A DNA stretch of 46,247 nucleotides from Deltaproteobacteria bacterium (GCA_016874915.1 VGSW01000008.1:1-46247); one strand, 5' to 3'. Positions 1 to 6,963 are shown, counted from the stretch's first letter. The notes: generated by a model from the letters alone, not told the origin. Numbers and translations are program-made.

Positions 1-20
1 GGTCCTTCAAGGCAATTAAA

Positions 21-41
21 CATGAGCCTTCGGCTCACTCG
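21..41. repeat. Short GC hairpin, truncated copy of a window-wide repeat
   Basis: A GAGCC-TTCG-GGCTC hairpin preceded by CAT. The same CATGAGCC..GGCTCAC head begins the longer repeats at 2072 and 12385, so this is a short or decayed copy. It lies downstream of the minus-strand thioredoxin gene and could help terminate it. Confidence 0.5.
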
Positions 42-87
42 TTAATCATGAAAGCTGCCTGGCATATAAGGAAACTGTGGCCCCTAC

Positions 88-120
88 TTTGAACTTTGAA
101 CCTTGAACTTTGAACTTTTG
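88..120. repeat. Short tandem repeat of a TTGAACYT-type unit
   Basis: About four imperfect copies of an 8-base unit (TTTGAAC/CTTGAAC) run up to the stop codon of the minus-strand thioredoxin gene. It belongs to the group of low-complexity tracts sitting at gene ends in this window (see also 35164, 36867, 39451 and 45062). Confidence 0.6.
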
Positions 121-354
121 TTAGCCGATCAGCTTCTTGATCTCCTCCACGCTGGGTACCTTGCCCACCAACTTCACTTCGCCGTCCACCACCAGGGCCG
201 GGGTCATGAAAACGCCGAAGGACATGATCTTGTTGAGTTCGGTGACTTTTTCCACCTCAAAGTCTCCGCCCGCGGCCTTGGCGGCCTCCTCGGTACGTTT
301 GGCCAATTCAATGCACTTGGGACAACCCGGCCCCAAGACCTGCAATTTTTTCAT
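121..354 (-). CDS. Small thioredoxin-like redox protein (CPKC)
   Basis: A 77-residue single-domain thioredoxin-fold protein of the minimal glutaredoxin-like (MTH895/redox-active disulfide protein 2) type. The active site C11-P-K-C14 follows the first strand, and the cis-proline region is the MTPAL segment around residue 51. There is no signal peptide, so it should act in the cytoplasm. The ATG at 354 has a good AGGAGGTG site upstream. It is the last gene of the lipoate/thiol cluster and is a paralogue of the C-terminal half of the protein at 788-1285, sharing the LGPGCP..C motif. Likely role: dithiol exchange with a partner in this cluster. Its substrate cannot be read from sequence. Confidence 0.85.
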   Translation of the reverse strand: MKKLQVLGPGCPKCIELAKRTEEAAKAAGGDFEVEKVTELNKIMSFGVFMTPALVVDGEVKLVGKVPSVEEIKKLIG

Positions 355-380
355 TAGGGTTCACCTCCTGTTTATGTGGT

Positions 381-773
381 TCAGCCTCCGAAAAGGCGAA
401 GTTTTTCCTGGATAGTGCTTTCCGATAGCTCACCCATGGCCATCCAGAGCAAATTCCCCTGGGCATCCAGAAACAGCAGGGCCGGCGCCTGAGTTACGCG
501 ATACTTCTTGAGATAAACCCTGGCCGCCTCCTTGTCGGTGGAATAATCTATCCGTTTGAGCAGGCTCTGCTTGGCGCCGTTAAAGACATTCCCCACCACG
601 ATATCGCCTGCCTGACACTTCTCCAAAGTGCAGCCGCAGGCCTTGGTCAGGGTGATATAAACCACCTGGGCCAGCTGGGGCTGGGTCCCATAAGCCCCGG
701 AGAGATTAACCATCGATAAAATCAGGGTGGCCCCCACGGCCAAGATGACCAATTTCCCCATGCATTTTCCCAT
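381..773 (-). CDS. Membrane-anchored or exported thioredoxin-fold protein
   Basis: A 130-residue protein starting at the ATG at 773, chosen because AGGGGGAG lies just upstream; the longer frame to 818 adds a leader with no ribosome site. Residues 6-27 are hydrophobic and look like an uncleaved anchor or signal peptide. The mature part contains C46-G-C48 and C53, then a thioredoxin-like C-terminal half with a QAPALLFLD segment typical of the strand after the cis-proline. It lacks a normal CxxC. It lies 14 bases after the two-domain thioredoxin gene, so the two are probably co-transcribed. It may be an extracytoplasmic thiol protein; no specific family is recognised. Confidence 0.75.
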   Translation of the reverse strand: MGKCMGKLVILAVGATLILSMVNLSGAYGTQPQLAQVVYITLTKACGCTLEKCQAGDIVVGNVFNGAKQSLLKRIDYSTDKEAARVYLKKYRVTQAPALLFLDAQGNLLWMAMGELSESTIQEKLRLFGG

Positions 774-787
774 TGAAACTCCCCCTG

Positions 788-1285
788 TTATTTTTGCGGC
801 CCCATATCCCTGAGCCATTTTTTCAACACTTCTCTGGTCGGCAGATTGCCCACGGCCTTCACGTCATCATTGATTATGAGGGCCGGGGTGCAGAAGACGC
901 CCAGGGCGTGAATCTCTTTCAAATCCCGGATGTGGTCCACCTCCGCCGGGAGTTCCAGATCCACCAGCGCTTCCATGACGGTCTGCTCCAAACGGTCGCA
1001 GGAAGGACAGCCAGGCCCCAGGATTTTGATGCTCAATCCGGTGCGTTCCTCAATCACTTTCTCGCCCAGGGCTTTTTTAAATTCCCGCAGGAAAGCCTGT
1101 TTGTACTCTTCCCGAGACGAAGCGGGGATATAGTTGCGGGGCTTGAGTCTATCAAACAGGGCTTGGGCAATTTCTTCATCAGGCCGCCCCCGTAAAACCT
1201 TAACCTCTTCAACCGCGTCTTTCAGGCCGTTGATGCCCACCTTGAACTTTCCCAGAGAAATCTGGGTGATGTCCTGTGGGGACAT
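788..1285 (-). CDS. Two-domain thioredoxin-like protein (CPSC)
   Basis: A 165-residue protein. Residues 1-82 form an all-helical-looking domain of unassigned family (predicted charged helices, no cysteines). Residues 85-165 form a minimal thioredoxin domain with C93-P-S-C96 and a CTPAL segment before the third strand. Proteins of this layout are known in anaerobes beside permeases and arsenic genes. The start at 1285 has AGGAGGAG upstream and lies 77 bases inside the end of the lipoate ligase gene, an unusually long same-strand overlap implying tight coupling. The C-terminal domain is paralogous to the 77-residue protein at 121-354. Function is inferred as dithiol-disulfide exchange. Confidence 0.85.
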   Translation of the reverse strand: MSPQDITQISLGKFKVGINGLKDAVEEVKVLRGRPDEEIAQALFDRLKPRNYIPASSREEYKQAFLREFKKALGEKVIEERTGLSIKILGPGCPSCDRLEQTVMEALVDLELPAEVDHIRDLKEIHALGVFCTPALIINDDVKAVGNLPTREVLKKWLRDMGPQK

Positions 1286-2063
1286 AATTTTTCTCCTCCT
1301 GATAGGCCAGGTCCCGGGCCAGGTTCCACTCGGCGGCGTCGATCTCGCCCGGCTGCAACTCCACCCCCAGCGCCTGGGACATGCCCTGGCGCACGGCTTC
1401 CTTGAGCTCAGTCAGTTTGAGCGTCCATCCCAGGATTTCCTCCAGGGAAGTCAGGCGGGCGGCAAGCCTGGAACGCAAGGCCGCCGGAGATTCCCCCTTA
1501 GCCTGCACCAGGGCCAGCCAGGCCTCCACCTGGGGCCTGACGATGATGGAGCCGTGTTGGAGCAGGGAGGAGGCATGCCAGGTTTGGGCGCTGCCCACCA
1601 GTTTCTTCTTCTGATAGACGATGGCTCCCCGGGCGCCGCGGAGGAAGCAGATGTCCGTCTGGTGAGGGTCATCCCGCTCCCGCCCCATGCGGGCTTCGAT
1701 TCCCAGGATTCGGAAGGCTTGGAGCAAACCCTGGGCGATCAGGTGGTAGGCCGCAGTGACCGCGGAAGGCATCCCCTCGGGGGCGCCGGCGATAAGGGCA
1801 TAAGTCAAGTCATCCAGGTGCAGCACCGCCCGGCCGCCGGTGGGCCGCCGCACCACTTCGTAACCCAGGCGTCGGCAGGCCTCCAGATCCAGGTCGTGCC
1901 GCTTTTGAAAGTAACCCAGGGACACGGCTGGCGGCCGCCACTGGTAGAGACGCAGGGTGGGGGGAGACTTGCCGTTGGCATGGAGAGCCAGCAAAGCCCG
2001 GTCAATGGCCATGTTGCCGGCGGGGGATAAAGGCCCGGTGTCCAGAAATCGCCAGGTTTTCAA
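1209..2063 (-). CDS. Lipoate-protein ligase A / octanoyltransferase (LplA/LipM family)
   Basis: A 284-residue BPL_LplA_LipB-fold protein that attaches lipoate or octanoate to a carrier lysine. The family motif RRPTGGRAVLH is intact, as is the lysine segment QKKKLVGSAQ followed by LLQHGSII. I place the start at TTG 2063, giving the family-typical N-terminus KTWRFLDTGP; GAGGG lies 7 bases upstream. The longer frame to 2303 only reads through a repeat and the end of lipA. It follows lipA by about 25 bases, so carrier charging and sulfur insertion are encoded together. Whether it is an ATP-dependent ligase or an octanoyl transferase cannot be settled from sequence. Confidence 0.85.
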   Translation of the reverse strand: MKTWRFLDTGPLSPAGNMAIDRALLALHANGKSPPTLRLYQWRPPAVSLGYFQKRHDLDLEACRRLGYEVVRRPTGGRAVLHLDDLTYALIAGAPEGMPSAVTAAYHLIAQGLLQAFRILGIEARMGRERDDPHQTDICFLRGARGAIVYQKKKLVGSAQTWHASSLLQHGSIIVRPQVEAWLALVQAKGESPAALRSRLAARLTSLEEILGWTLKLTELKEAVRQGMSQALGVELQPGEIDAAEWNLARDLAYQEEKNYVPTGHHPDFSGKVQGGHQRPERRG

Positions 2064-2071
2064 GCCAGGTC

Positions 2072-2215
2072 CCTCATGAGCCGTCGGCTCACCCGAAAAG
2101 GATGAAAAGATATTTCTTGGGGGGAGGGCCAGGGAGATTTTTGTAAGTGCTCCCTGCCCTCCCCCCAAACCCCCCTCCCCCAACAACAACTTTTCTAAAC
2201 AGGTCCCCAAAGAAG
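2072..2215. repeat. GC-rich hairpin repeat, overlaps the lipA 3' end
   Basis: The head CATGAGCCGTCGGCTCACCC is followed by GGATGAAAAGATAT and then a G-run/C-run stem (GGGGGGAGGGCCAGGGAG .. CTCCCTGCCCTCCCCCC). The closest relative is at 12385-12625, where head, middle and tail (CAACTTTTC) recur in the same order. Read on the minus strand it supplies the last ~35 codons and stop of lipA and the ribosome site of the lipoate ligase gene. Confidence 0.8.
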
Positions 2216-3219
2216 ATGGACGCCTTGTAGGAACTGCGCACCAGGGCCCCGGCGGCCACGCTCTTGAAACCCAGGGCCAGGGCATGCCGGCGCCAGCCGC
2301 CAAACTCTTCCGGGTTCACATAGCGGGCCACCGGGACGTGGTGGAGGGAGGGGGATAGATATTGTCCCAGGGTGAGCATGTCACAATCCACTTGCCGCAA
2401 ATCCTTCAGCACCTCGTCGATTTCTGCATATTCCTCTCCCAGGCCCAGCATCAGGCCGGACTTGGTGATGATTTGGGGGGAAAGCTCCTTTGCCTGTTGC
2501 AGCACCTTGAGGGAACGGCGGTAATCCGCACTCCGCCTTACCAATGAATAGAGCCGGGGCGCGGTTTCCAGGTTGTGGGCCAGGATGTCCGGCCCGGCGG
2601 CCAGCACCGTGGCCACCGCCTCCCTGGACCCGGCAAAATCCGGCGCCAGGAGTTCCACCCGGACGCCGGGGCAGTGCTCCCGCAAAGCTCCCACCACCCT
2701 GGCATAGTGAGCCGCACCGCCGTCCGGGAGATCATCCCGGGTCACCGAAGTAATGACCACGTGCCGCAGGCCCAAATCGGAAACCGCCCGCGCCAGGCGT
2801 TGGGGTTCGTCTTTCTTAAGCGGCAAAGGCATGCCCTTTTTCACCGCGCAGAAGGCGCAGCCCCGGGTGCAAACATCGCCCAGGATCAGGAAAGTGGCGG
2901 TGTGATGGGAGAAACACTCCCCCCGGTTGGGGCAACGGGCGCTCTCGCAGACCGTGGGCAGATGGAGACGGTTCAGGAGATTGCCGGTTTGCGTTACTAT
3001 TTCCGCACTCCTGCCCCGCTTGGCGCGGCGCACCTCTTCCAGCAGCCACTTTGGGGCCGGGGGGGGTGATTTGAGAAAAGGGCCGGGGGAACGCGGTTCC
3101 CCCGCCCTCCCCTCAATCTCCCCTCCCAACCCCCGGTAAGGGGTTGGGGGAGAGGGTTTGGGAAAGGGGGCAGGGGCCTGCGGCCCCTGGCCCCCTCTCC
3201 CACAATCTATTTTCCTCAT
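2089..3219 (-). CDS. lipA: Lipoyl synthase, with repeat-encoded N- and C-terminal extensions
   Basis: A radical SAM enzyme that inserts two sulfurs into octanoyl carriers. The core is intact: auxiliary cluster C91-x4-C96-x5-C102, radical SAM cluster C117-x3-C121-x2-C124, and the C-terminal RSSY with the serine ligand. The ATG at 3219 has GGGGAG upstream and sits 2 bases after the lpd stop. Residues 6-55 (rich in P, G and R) come from a GC hairpin repeat between the start codon and the normal PKWL-type N-terminus. The last ~35 residues (a glycine-rich stretch ending YLFILFG) come from a second repeat past the usual end of the family. The protein is 376 aa against a usual ~290-330. The core is probably active, and the tails are probably disordered. 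Confidence 0.9.
   Translation of the reverse strand: MRKIDCGRGGQGPQAPAPFPKPSPPTPYRGLGGEIEGRAGEPRSPGPFLKSPPPAPKWLLEEVRRAKRGRSAEIVTQTGNLLNRLHLPTVCESARCPNRGECFSHHTATFLILGDVCTRGCAFCAVKKGMPLPLKKDEPQRLARAVSDLGLRHVVITSVTRDDLPDGGAAHYARVVGALREHCPGVRVELLAPDFAGSREAVATVLAAGPDILAHNLETAPRLYSLVRRSADYRRSLKVLQQAKELSPQIITKSGLMLGLGEEYAEIDEVLKDLRQVDCDMLTLGQYLSPSLHHVPVARYVNPEEFGGWRRHALALGFKSVAAGALVRSSYKASIFFGDLFRKVVVGGGGFGGRAGSTYKNLPGPPPKKYLFILFG
3056..3218. repeat. GC hairpin repeats inside the lipA 5' coding region
   Basis: Two nested G-run/C-run inverted repeats: one around 3078-3120 (GGGGGAACGCGGTTCCCCC and flanks) and one around 3130-3205 with a GGGGCCTGCGGCCCC core. The same GGGCCTGCGGCCC core occurs at 12516-12530 in the intergenic copy. 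Here it is read in frame with no stop, adding about 50 residues to LipA. Confidence 0.75.
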
Positions 3220-3221
3220 AC

Positions 3222-4606
3222 TTATCTCCCCGGCGGCAGATGAATCGCCTGTCCGTGCAGGGCCTGGGCCACTTCCAGCACCGCCTCAGACAAGGTGGGA
3301 TGGGCGTGGATGGTCTCCATAATCACCCGGCTGGGAAGTCCCCCCGCATGGCCAGGGCAAGTTCGTGGATCAGGTCCGCGGCGTGGGGGCCGATGATGTG
3401 GGCGCCCAAGATCTGGTCGGTCCGGGCATGGGCGATGATCTTCACCAATCCTTCCAGCTCTCCCAGGCACTGGCCCATCCCTAAGGATTTGAAGGGAAAG
3501 CGGGCCACCTTGATGGGATGTTTCCCCTCAGCTTCCGCTTCCGAAATCCCCACCGCGGCATATTCCGGTATCGTGAAAGTGCAGCGGGGCACAACCCCAT
3601 AGTCCATCTTGCTTCCCAGACCCAGGGCGTGCTCCGCGGCGCAGATGCCCTCGGCAAAGGCCACGTGGGCCAGGAGCCAGCCGCCGATGACATCGCCGGC
3701 GGCATAAATGCCGGGGATATTGGTCATCATGTGTCCGTCCACCAGGATGCGCCCATTCTCCAATTGGACGCCCAGCTCTTCCAGGCCCAGGCCCTCGGAG
3801 TTGAACCGCCTTCCGGTGGCCAGGAGGATGGTGTCCGGGGCCAGCTCCGTGCCGTCGGCCAGCCGGACCGCGAAATTCTCCGCCCCTTCTTGCACCCCGC
3901 TTACCTGCACCCCGCACCTAACCGCAATCTTGCGCCGTTTGAGCACGCCGGCCAGATACTCCGCCATCTCCGCGTCGTCGTAAGGCAGCAGCCGGTCCAT
4001 CACTTCCACCAGGCTCACCTGGGAGCCCAGTTCCCGGAAAATGGCGGCCATCTCCACCCCCACCGCGCCGCCGCCCACTATCAGCAAGTGCTTGGGAAGG
4101 TAGTCGATGGTAAGAATCTCGTCGGCCAGGAAGACCCGGGGACTCTGGGGAAAAAGGGGCAGGCGGGCCGGGCGGGAGCCGGTGGCCATCACCACCTTGG
4201 CGGCCTTCACCAGGTCAAGCCGCCCGTTTCTCTCCACTTCGATTCTATCGGCGGCAATGAGCCGGCCCCGTCCCTCCACCAGGGCGATGCGATGCGCCTG
4301 GAAGAGGCGGCCGACGCCGGCTCTCAGCCCCGAGACTACCCGGTCCTTGCGAGAGATAATGGCCTGGATGTCCGGGGATGCTTCCACGGGCCGGAAGCCG
4401 TACTCTTTGGCCCGGCGCATGGCCCGGCCCACTTCGGCGGAGGCCCGCACCGTCTTGGTGGGAATGCAGCCCCAGTTGAGGCAGACGCCGCCCAGGAAGC
4501 TTTCCTCCACTACTACCACCTTCGCCCCTAGTTGGGCCGCCCGGACTGCTCCCTGGTAGCCCGCGGGGCCGCCTCCCAGGAAGGCGATGTCGTATGCTTC
4601 CGGCAT
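3222..4606 (-). CDS. lpd: Dihydrolipoamide dehydrogenase, interrupted by a single-base frameshift
   Basis: An FAD/NAD-dependent disulfide oxidoreductase that re-oxidises or reduces dihydrolipoyl groups. FAD motif GGGPAG is at residues 11-16, the redox disulfide is C42-LNWG-C47, and a second nucleotide motif GGGAVGVE is present. The first frame stops at 3323 after LALAMRG. The missing C-terminus, including the catalytic HAHPTLSE His-Glu pair, continues in the next frame to 3222. The switch lies at a run of six C (3340-3345, G on the coding strand); one more G would restore a full-length 461-residue enzyme. This may be a sequencing or assembly error, a true mutation, or slippage. The ATG at 4606 has AAGGAA upstream, and the osmC-like gene ends 10 bases before it. 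Confidence 0.9.
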
Positions 4607-4615
4607 GAGAGTTCC

Positions 4616-5038
4616 TTATTGGATCACAATGTCCGGCTTGACGATGATTTCGGACTTGAAAGACTGGCAGATGGTGGAATATTTCAGGGCCATGTCCAGG
4701 GCCCGCTGCACCATCTCCTGGGGCTTCCCCTTGATCACGATCTTGGGATAGAGAGTCACGGTCTTAAACCAGGAGGTCCGGTCCAGGTGTTCCTCCACCT
4801 CGCCTTCGGCGGTGATCTCCAGGGAGACCAGGTCCATCTTAAACCGCTCCGTGGCCCAGACCACCATCATGAAGTAGCAGGTGTTGGCCGCGGCCATAAA
4901 GGCGTCCTCGGGAGTGAGGACCCCCGCCTTGCCGAAGAGGTCCGGGGGCGCGGAAAATTCCATTTCCAACCCGTTCTGGCACCAGGTGTAGCCCAGATGT
5001 TCGCCCCGCCATTCCACTTTATTTTTGTATGTTGCCAT
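4616..5038 (-). CDS. OsmC/Ohr-family protein
   Basis: A 140-residue OsmC-fold protein; the family includes thiol-dependent peroxide reductases. The two conserved cysteines are at C54 (NTCYFM on the first long helix) and C124 (STICQSF). In Ohr enzymes the reductant is a dihydrolipoyl protein reduced by dihydrolipoamide dehydrogenase, which is established for the family. Here lpd and a lipoyl carrier are in the same operon, so a lipoyl-dependent peroxidase role is a reasonable inference. The start at 5038 is preceded by GAGGAG. It directly follows the HMA gene (18-base gap). OsmC rather than Ohr proper is more likely from overall sequence, so substrate is open. Confidence 0.85.
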   Translation of the reverse strand: MATYKNKVEWRGEHLGYTWCQNGLEMEFSAPPDLFGKAGVLTPEDAFMAAANTCYFMMVVWATERFKMDLVSLEITAEGEVEEHLDRTSWFKTVTLYPKIVIKGKPQEMVQRALDMALKYSTICQSFKSEIIVKPDIVIQ

Positions 5039-5056
5039 GCATAGCTCCTCTACGGA

Positions 5057-5326
5057 TCAAACCTCCGGGGTCGATGCTATGATTTCCGGGAAATATTCTT
5101 TCCCCATCATTTTGCCCGCGGTGAACACCGCGGCAAAGACGGTCTCCAGATTCACCAGTAAGGATTCAAAACTCACTGAAAATAAATCCTGGTCGGGGTG
5201 GTAGGTCACTGCCAGCACCCCCTTTATCTTGAGCAATTCGGCGCGCACCGCGTCGGGGCAGCCCATTCAGGTGAAGCCTCCCTGTTGCACCATCCCCTTG
5301 ACCCGCATCCGGATGTCCGTTATCAA
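5057..5326 (-). CDS. HMA-domain protein with in-frame TGA: probable selenoprotein (UxxC)
   Basis: The visible open frame (5266-5057, from ATG) begins exactly after a TGA at 5267-5269. Reading through gives an 89-residue protein from TTG 5326, which has GGAGGAGG 8 bases upstream and lies 3 bases after the preceding stop. The result has the order of a heavy-metal-associated domain: strand ITDIRMRVKGM, loop GGFT-U20-M-G-C23, helix DAVRAELLKIKG, strands, helix, strand. HMA proteins carry CxxC at this point, so TGA replaces precisely the first metal-binding cysteine. A GC-rich stretch right after TGA can form an imperfect hairpin with GGT near its tip, about 20 bases from TGA, where bacterial SECIS loops lie. 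There is no signal peptide. The alternative is a nonsense mutation or base error; selA/B/C are not in the window. Confidence 0.8.
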
Positions 5327-5329
5327 CGG

Positions 5330-5740
5330 CTAATCCTCCTCCAGCACCTCATCCACCGCCCGGGCGATTTCCTCGGCCACGGCCTTGACCGCGGCTTCCT
5401 CCTCCGTCCCGAAGTGGCGCAGTTTGGTGGGAGGCGCAAGGCCGCGCTTTTTCAAAATTTCGGGGATGGACAGCGATTTGCTGGGCTTGCCCGACAGCAT
5501 CTCCGTGGCCTTGGCGGCGCACAGCTTGTCGCAGCCGTCCACCGTGATGGTGGGGTAGTTGGCGGCAAAGGTGCGCTCTTCTTCACCCCCGGCGATAAAC
5601 AGGGGCAGGCAGATGGTGACGGTCTCACCGGGACGCTCATCCAGCACCTTCCGGCAGGCCAGGCGGCACAGAGTGCCCTCGGGGATCTCCTCGCCGCTGC
5701 AGGAAACTACGCCCACTTTCATGACCTGGATGTCCATCAT
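5330..5740 (-). CDS. DGC-domain putative metal-binding protein (first copy)
   Basis: A 136-residue protein of the DGC family (annotated as putative zinc-binding). The conserved cysteines are visible: C14 in VVSCSG, C25 and C29, C44 in TICLPL, and the naming motif D69-adjacent GC70-DKLC74. The C-terminal 50 residues are an extra helical tail. No enzyme activity is established for the family; the cysteine set suggests metal or metalloid binding, or thiol chemistry. Its ATG overlaps the stop of the second copy by 4 bases, and its stop lies 3 bases before the TTG of the HMA selenoprotein candidate. Sequence similarity to the neighbour at 5737-6153 indicates a tandem duplication. Confidence 0.85.
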   Translation of the reverse strand: MMDIQVMKVGVVSCSGEEIPEGTLCRLACRKVLDERPGETVTICLPLFIAGGEEERTFAANYPTITVDGCDKLCAAKATEMLSGKPSKSLSIPEILKKRGLAPPTKLRHFGTEEEAAVKAVAEEIARAVDEVLEED

Positions 5741-6153
5741 TTTTCCTCCCCGGCGGCCAGTTCGTCCACCATCTTGGCCACTTCCGCCGCCGCCACCGCC
5801 GCCAGCTTGCGGCCTGTGTCGGTGACTTCGGCAATGCCCTCAGGTTTGAGGTCCTTGTGCTCTTTATAGAATTTAATGGCCTCGTAGGCCTTGTCCACCA
5901 CCTTGCCCAGGGCCTCCACGCTCTTTTTGGCGCAGTCCTTGGGGCAGCCGTCAATGGTGATCACCGGGTTTTCCGTCACCAAGGCTACCGCTTCAGGATC
6001 ATTGATCACCAAAAGCGGCAGGCAGGTCAGGGTAGCCAGGCCGGGCCGGACGTTCTCCACCAATTCGTAGGCCGTCTCCCGGGCCAACGCTCCGAAGACT
6101 TTGCCGATGCCGCTGCAGGGAAGCACCACCACTTTCTGGTGTTTCTTACCCAT
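5737..6153 (-). CDS. DGC-domain putative metal-binding protein (second copy)
   Basis: A 138-residue paralogue of the previous gene. C13 (LPCSG), C44 (LTCLPL), C70 (DGC) and C74 (KDC) are conserved in the same positions, but the C25/C29 pair of the neighbour is absent (replaced by ARETAYE). The two are therefore probably not redundant: one has six cysteines in the core and one has four. It overlaps the lipoyl-carrier gene by 8 bases at its start and the other DGC gene by 4 at its end, so all are translated from one message. The role is inferred as metal/metalloid or sulfide handling beside the lipoyl carrier. Confidence 0.85.
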   Translation of the reverse strand: MGKKHQKVVVLPCSGIGKVFGALARETAYELVENVRPGLATLTCLPLLVINDPEAVALVTENPVITIDGCPKDCAKKSVEALGKVVDKAYEAIKFYKEHKDLKPEGIAEVTDTGRKLAAVAAAEVAKMVDELAAGEEK

Positions 6154-6604
6154 ATAGTTTCTTCGCCTCCCGGGCGATTTTGTCTTTCATTCTCTCGAAA
6201 TACTCGGACGCCTGGAGAAGTTGGCCCTTGTCCGCTTCGGGGTCGCTCAGTTCAATCCGGTAGATCCAACCGGCCCCGTATGGGTCGTGGTTGATCAGGT
6301 AGGGGCTGGCGTCCATCTCCGGGTTGACTTCCGTGATCTTTCCCGTTACCGGCGAGATGATGGCGAAGGTGGCCTTGATAGTCTCGATCTTGCCGATTTC
6401 GTCGCCCCGTTTGACCTCCAGGCCCGGCTCCACGGTTTCCAGGAAAGCCACGTCGCCCTTGGACTTCTGCATGAAGTCGGTCAGCCCCACGATGGCCGCG
6501 CCGTCCTGAAAATTCGCCCAGAATTCCTCCTTGCTGTAGAGGTAGCCCACTTTCACCTTGAAGATGAATTTCTCATAAGTGGCTTCCAGGAATTCTCCCA
6601 TCAC
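6146..6604 (-). CDS. GcvH-like lipoyl carrier protein
   Basis: A 152-residue H-protein-fold carrier. The lipoylation site is K77 in GKIETIKATF (ESVKA in classical GcvH), flanked by the two hairpin strands GLEVKRGDEIG and SPVTGKITEVNP. N-terminal and C-terminal additions make it longer than typical GcvH (~128). No glycine decarboxylase or aminomethyltransferase gene is nearby, but lipA, a lipoate ligase and lpd are a few genes away. This matches the idea of a dedicated carrier, as in the sulfur-oxidising LbpA proteins (known from sHdr systems), although no hdr genes are present here. The start overlaps the previous stop by 4 bases. Likely role: dithiol/acyl or sulfane/arsenic-thiol shuttle; the substrate is unknown. 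Confidence 0.85.
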   Translation of the reverse strand: MMGEFLEATYEKFIFKVKVGYLYSKEEFWANFQDGAAIVGLTDFMQKSKGDVAFLETVEPGLEVKRGDEIGKIETIKATFAIISPVTGKITEVNPEMDASPYLINHDPYGAGWIYRIELSDPEADKGQLLQASEYFERMKDKIAREAKKLYG

Positions 6605-6963
6605 TTGCTCCTTTTGTTCATCCTAACTAAGATGGTCCCCACTTCTTTGACGATCTTCTTCACCTGGATGGAACCGGCGAACTTGGCCTCCCCGTCGATC
6701 ACCACCAGGGGCGGCGGGTATTTCTTGGTCGCCAGAAGCTGGCCAACCTCGCTGTCCTTCTCTGCCGGATGTTCCCGCAGGTCCACGTATTCCACCCCGG
6801 TCTGGCCCGGATAGCTTTCTTCCAGGGCCGCCCGGAGTTCAGCCACCTTCTGCTGCAGCATGGCGGCGTATTCCGGAGTCAGGGTGGGGTTGCTGCAGGC
6901 GCAACCGCCGCTCACCCCCGGCAGGTCGAGGATCCTTACTTTTACCAAAGCTTTATTTGTCAT
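6601..6963 (-). CDS. Thioredoxin-like small protein with CAC motif
   Basis: A 120-residue protein with a thioredoxin-like layout: strand VKVRILDL, C21-A-C23 loop, long helix, strand VEYVDLREHP, then YPPPLVVIDGEAKFAGSI, the usual cis-proline and last strands. It resembles the YuzD-type disulfide proteins in the strand-VEYVDL-PPLVVIDGE order. A CxC in place of CxxC is unusual and would favour metal/metalloid binding or a high-energy disulfide. It is the first gene of the lipoate run; AAAGGAG lies upstream. The terminal repeat of a MITE-like element ends only 18 bases before the start codon, so its promoter is inside or beyond that element. Confidence 0.75.
   Translation of the reverse strand: MTNKALVKVRILDLPGVSGGCACSNPTLTPEYAAMLQQKVAELRAALEESYPGQTGVEYVDLREHPAEKDSEVGQLLATKKYPPPLVVIDGEAKFAGSIQVKKIVKEVGTILVRMNKRSK

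Noticed and set aside
2064-2303. Upstream extension of the lipoate ligase frame
   Set aside because: It reads through a hairpin repeat and the end of lipA in the wrong frame. The family N-terminus begins at TTG 2063.
5039-5059. Read-through of the TGA at 5057-5059 joining the HMA protein to OsmC
   Set aside because: The two are in frame, but OsmC has its own GAGGAG and ATG, and the HMA fold is complete before this TGA. An ordinary stop is the simpler reading.
6146-6604. Glycine cleavage system H protein as part of a glycine operon
   Set aside because: The fold and lysine fit, but gcvT and gcvP are absent and the neighbours are thiol/metal proteins, so a dedicated carrier is favoured.
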